Shown here: one piece after another, positions 63,698-64,000 of the stretch
How the letters are laid out: each line of letters starts with the position of its first letter
Position numbering within the stretch: position 1 is the stretch's first letter
Assembly (NCBI RefSeq): GCF_017115165.1
Contig: NZ_JABXKF010000150.1
Span: forward strand, 1-64,000
Reading direction: 5' to 3'
DNA length: 64,000 nt
DNA from: Nostoc sp. LPT
GTDB taxonomy: Bacteria > Cyanobacteriota > Cyanobacteriia > Cyanobacteriales > Nostocaceae
Translations under genes and position numbers: made by a program
The notes under the pieces: generated by a model
Told to the model about the DNA's origin: nothing
What the model saw: the letters and a program-made list of their open reading frames with translations, nothing else
Databases searched by the model: none

Positions 63698-64000
63698 AAA
63701 ATTCATCGCCATAGGCAAAACTATGAAGTTTAGTAGAAGGGAAACAATAAACGTCAAGAGACGATTAATCGCGCCTTTGTAAGACACGATTAACCGTGCT
63801 TTAGATAAATAAAGCGTCGCGTTTGAAATAATTTACCCTGTTGCCACAGGTGAAATTACTTTTGCACGTAGCTCAATTGCTAATTGACCTACCAGCCATT
63901 AGCTAGTTCTTGAACGCACTAATATTACATAGTTTTTTGTTACCCATCTACTTTTCTTAAATAAACTTAACATTGACGTTGCCCACCAGCAACCGTCGAT
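63698..64000. other. Right edge, no gene seen
   Basis: About 300 bases with a pair of related elements (AAGAGACGATTAATCGCGCC and AAGACACGATTAACCGTGCT, 63756-63802) resembling the dispersed repeat at 92-144. No ORF of note; a gene for an ABC exporter, if present, would lie beyond the window. Confidence 0.4.

Noticed and set aside
63448-63787. Minus-strand Pro/Ala-rich ORFs opposite the glycine-rich peptide
   Set aside because: Complement of glycine codons gives proline/alanine; the plus frame has the double-glycine leader.

Overview
The window looks like chromosomal DNA of a filamentous, probably heterocyst-forming cyanobacterium (Nostocales, Nostoc/Anabaena-like). The reasons are the frequent HIP1 octamer GCGATCGC, heptanucleotide tandem repeats between genes (STRR type), an ndhA-ndhI-ndhG-ndhE cluster of the photosynthetic NDH-1 complex, AvaK-like PRC-barrel/DUF2382 proteins, a PEP-CTERM protein, pentapeptide-repeat proteins and a Pix/Hmp/Ptx-type chemotaxis operon. 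The assignment is inferred from content only.

Layout. 0.4-9.5 kb: housekeeping and small accessory genes (YebC, metallophosphoesterase, a VapBC-like pair, an ARMT1/DUF89 protein, a small secreted protein with a decayed paralog, DUF427, a PEP-CTERM protein, a GCS2-type ligase). 9.6-16.6 kb: accessory region with a 63-bp tandem repeat, a DUF433/DUF5615 toxin-antitoxin pair, a NACHT-HEAT STAND protein with about 17 near-identical 35-residue repeats plus a small partner ORF, and a frameshifted flavin disulfide oxidoreductase. 17-25.2 kb: a five-gene chemotaxis-like operon (PATAN-REC, CheY, CheW, MCP, hybrid CheA). 25.3-27.1 kb: a graveyard of an IS4-type transposase N-terminus, a broken STAS-like gene and an HsdR N-terminus, ending against tRNA-Leu(UAG). 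27.3-38.1 kb: core genes (alr, HNH protein, DHH phosphoesterase, sixA, gltA, ndhAIGE, nadK). 38.2-44.8 kb: two pentapeptide-repeat genes and a large secreted zinc metalloprotease. 44.8-49.6 kb: insertion-sequence relics around an 845-residue RTX calcium-binding protein, itself bracketed by two 96%-identical 100-bp MITE-like elements. 49.7-61 kb: an orphan TpsA-like adhesin, a 21-bp minisatellite, DUF1995, three PRC/DUF2382 stress proteins in a row, a Kir-type channel and a secreted alpha/beta hydrolase. 61.2-64 kb: an HlyD-type adaptor divergent from a double-glycine-leader, glycine-rich peptide.

The most interesting items are: (1) the NACHT-HEAT locus, where the P-loop frame has no ATG, GTG or TTG upstream of the Walker A motif and joins the upstream ORF in frame through one TGA, and where a relic of the gene's own 3' end lies beyond the neighbouring toxin-antitoxin pair; (2) the RTX gene bracketed by paired MITEs and oppositely oriented transposase relics; (3) the double-glycine-leader peptide facing a lone HlyD gene. 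At least four genes are broken by what looks like one base. This is either ongoing decay or uncorrected sequence error, and raw reads would decide.
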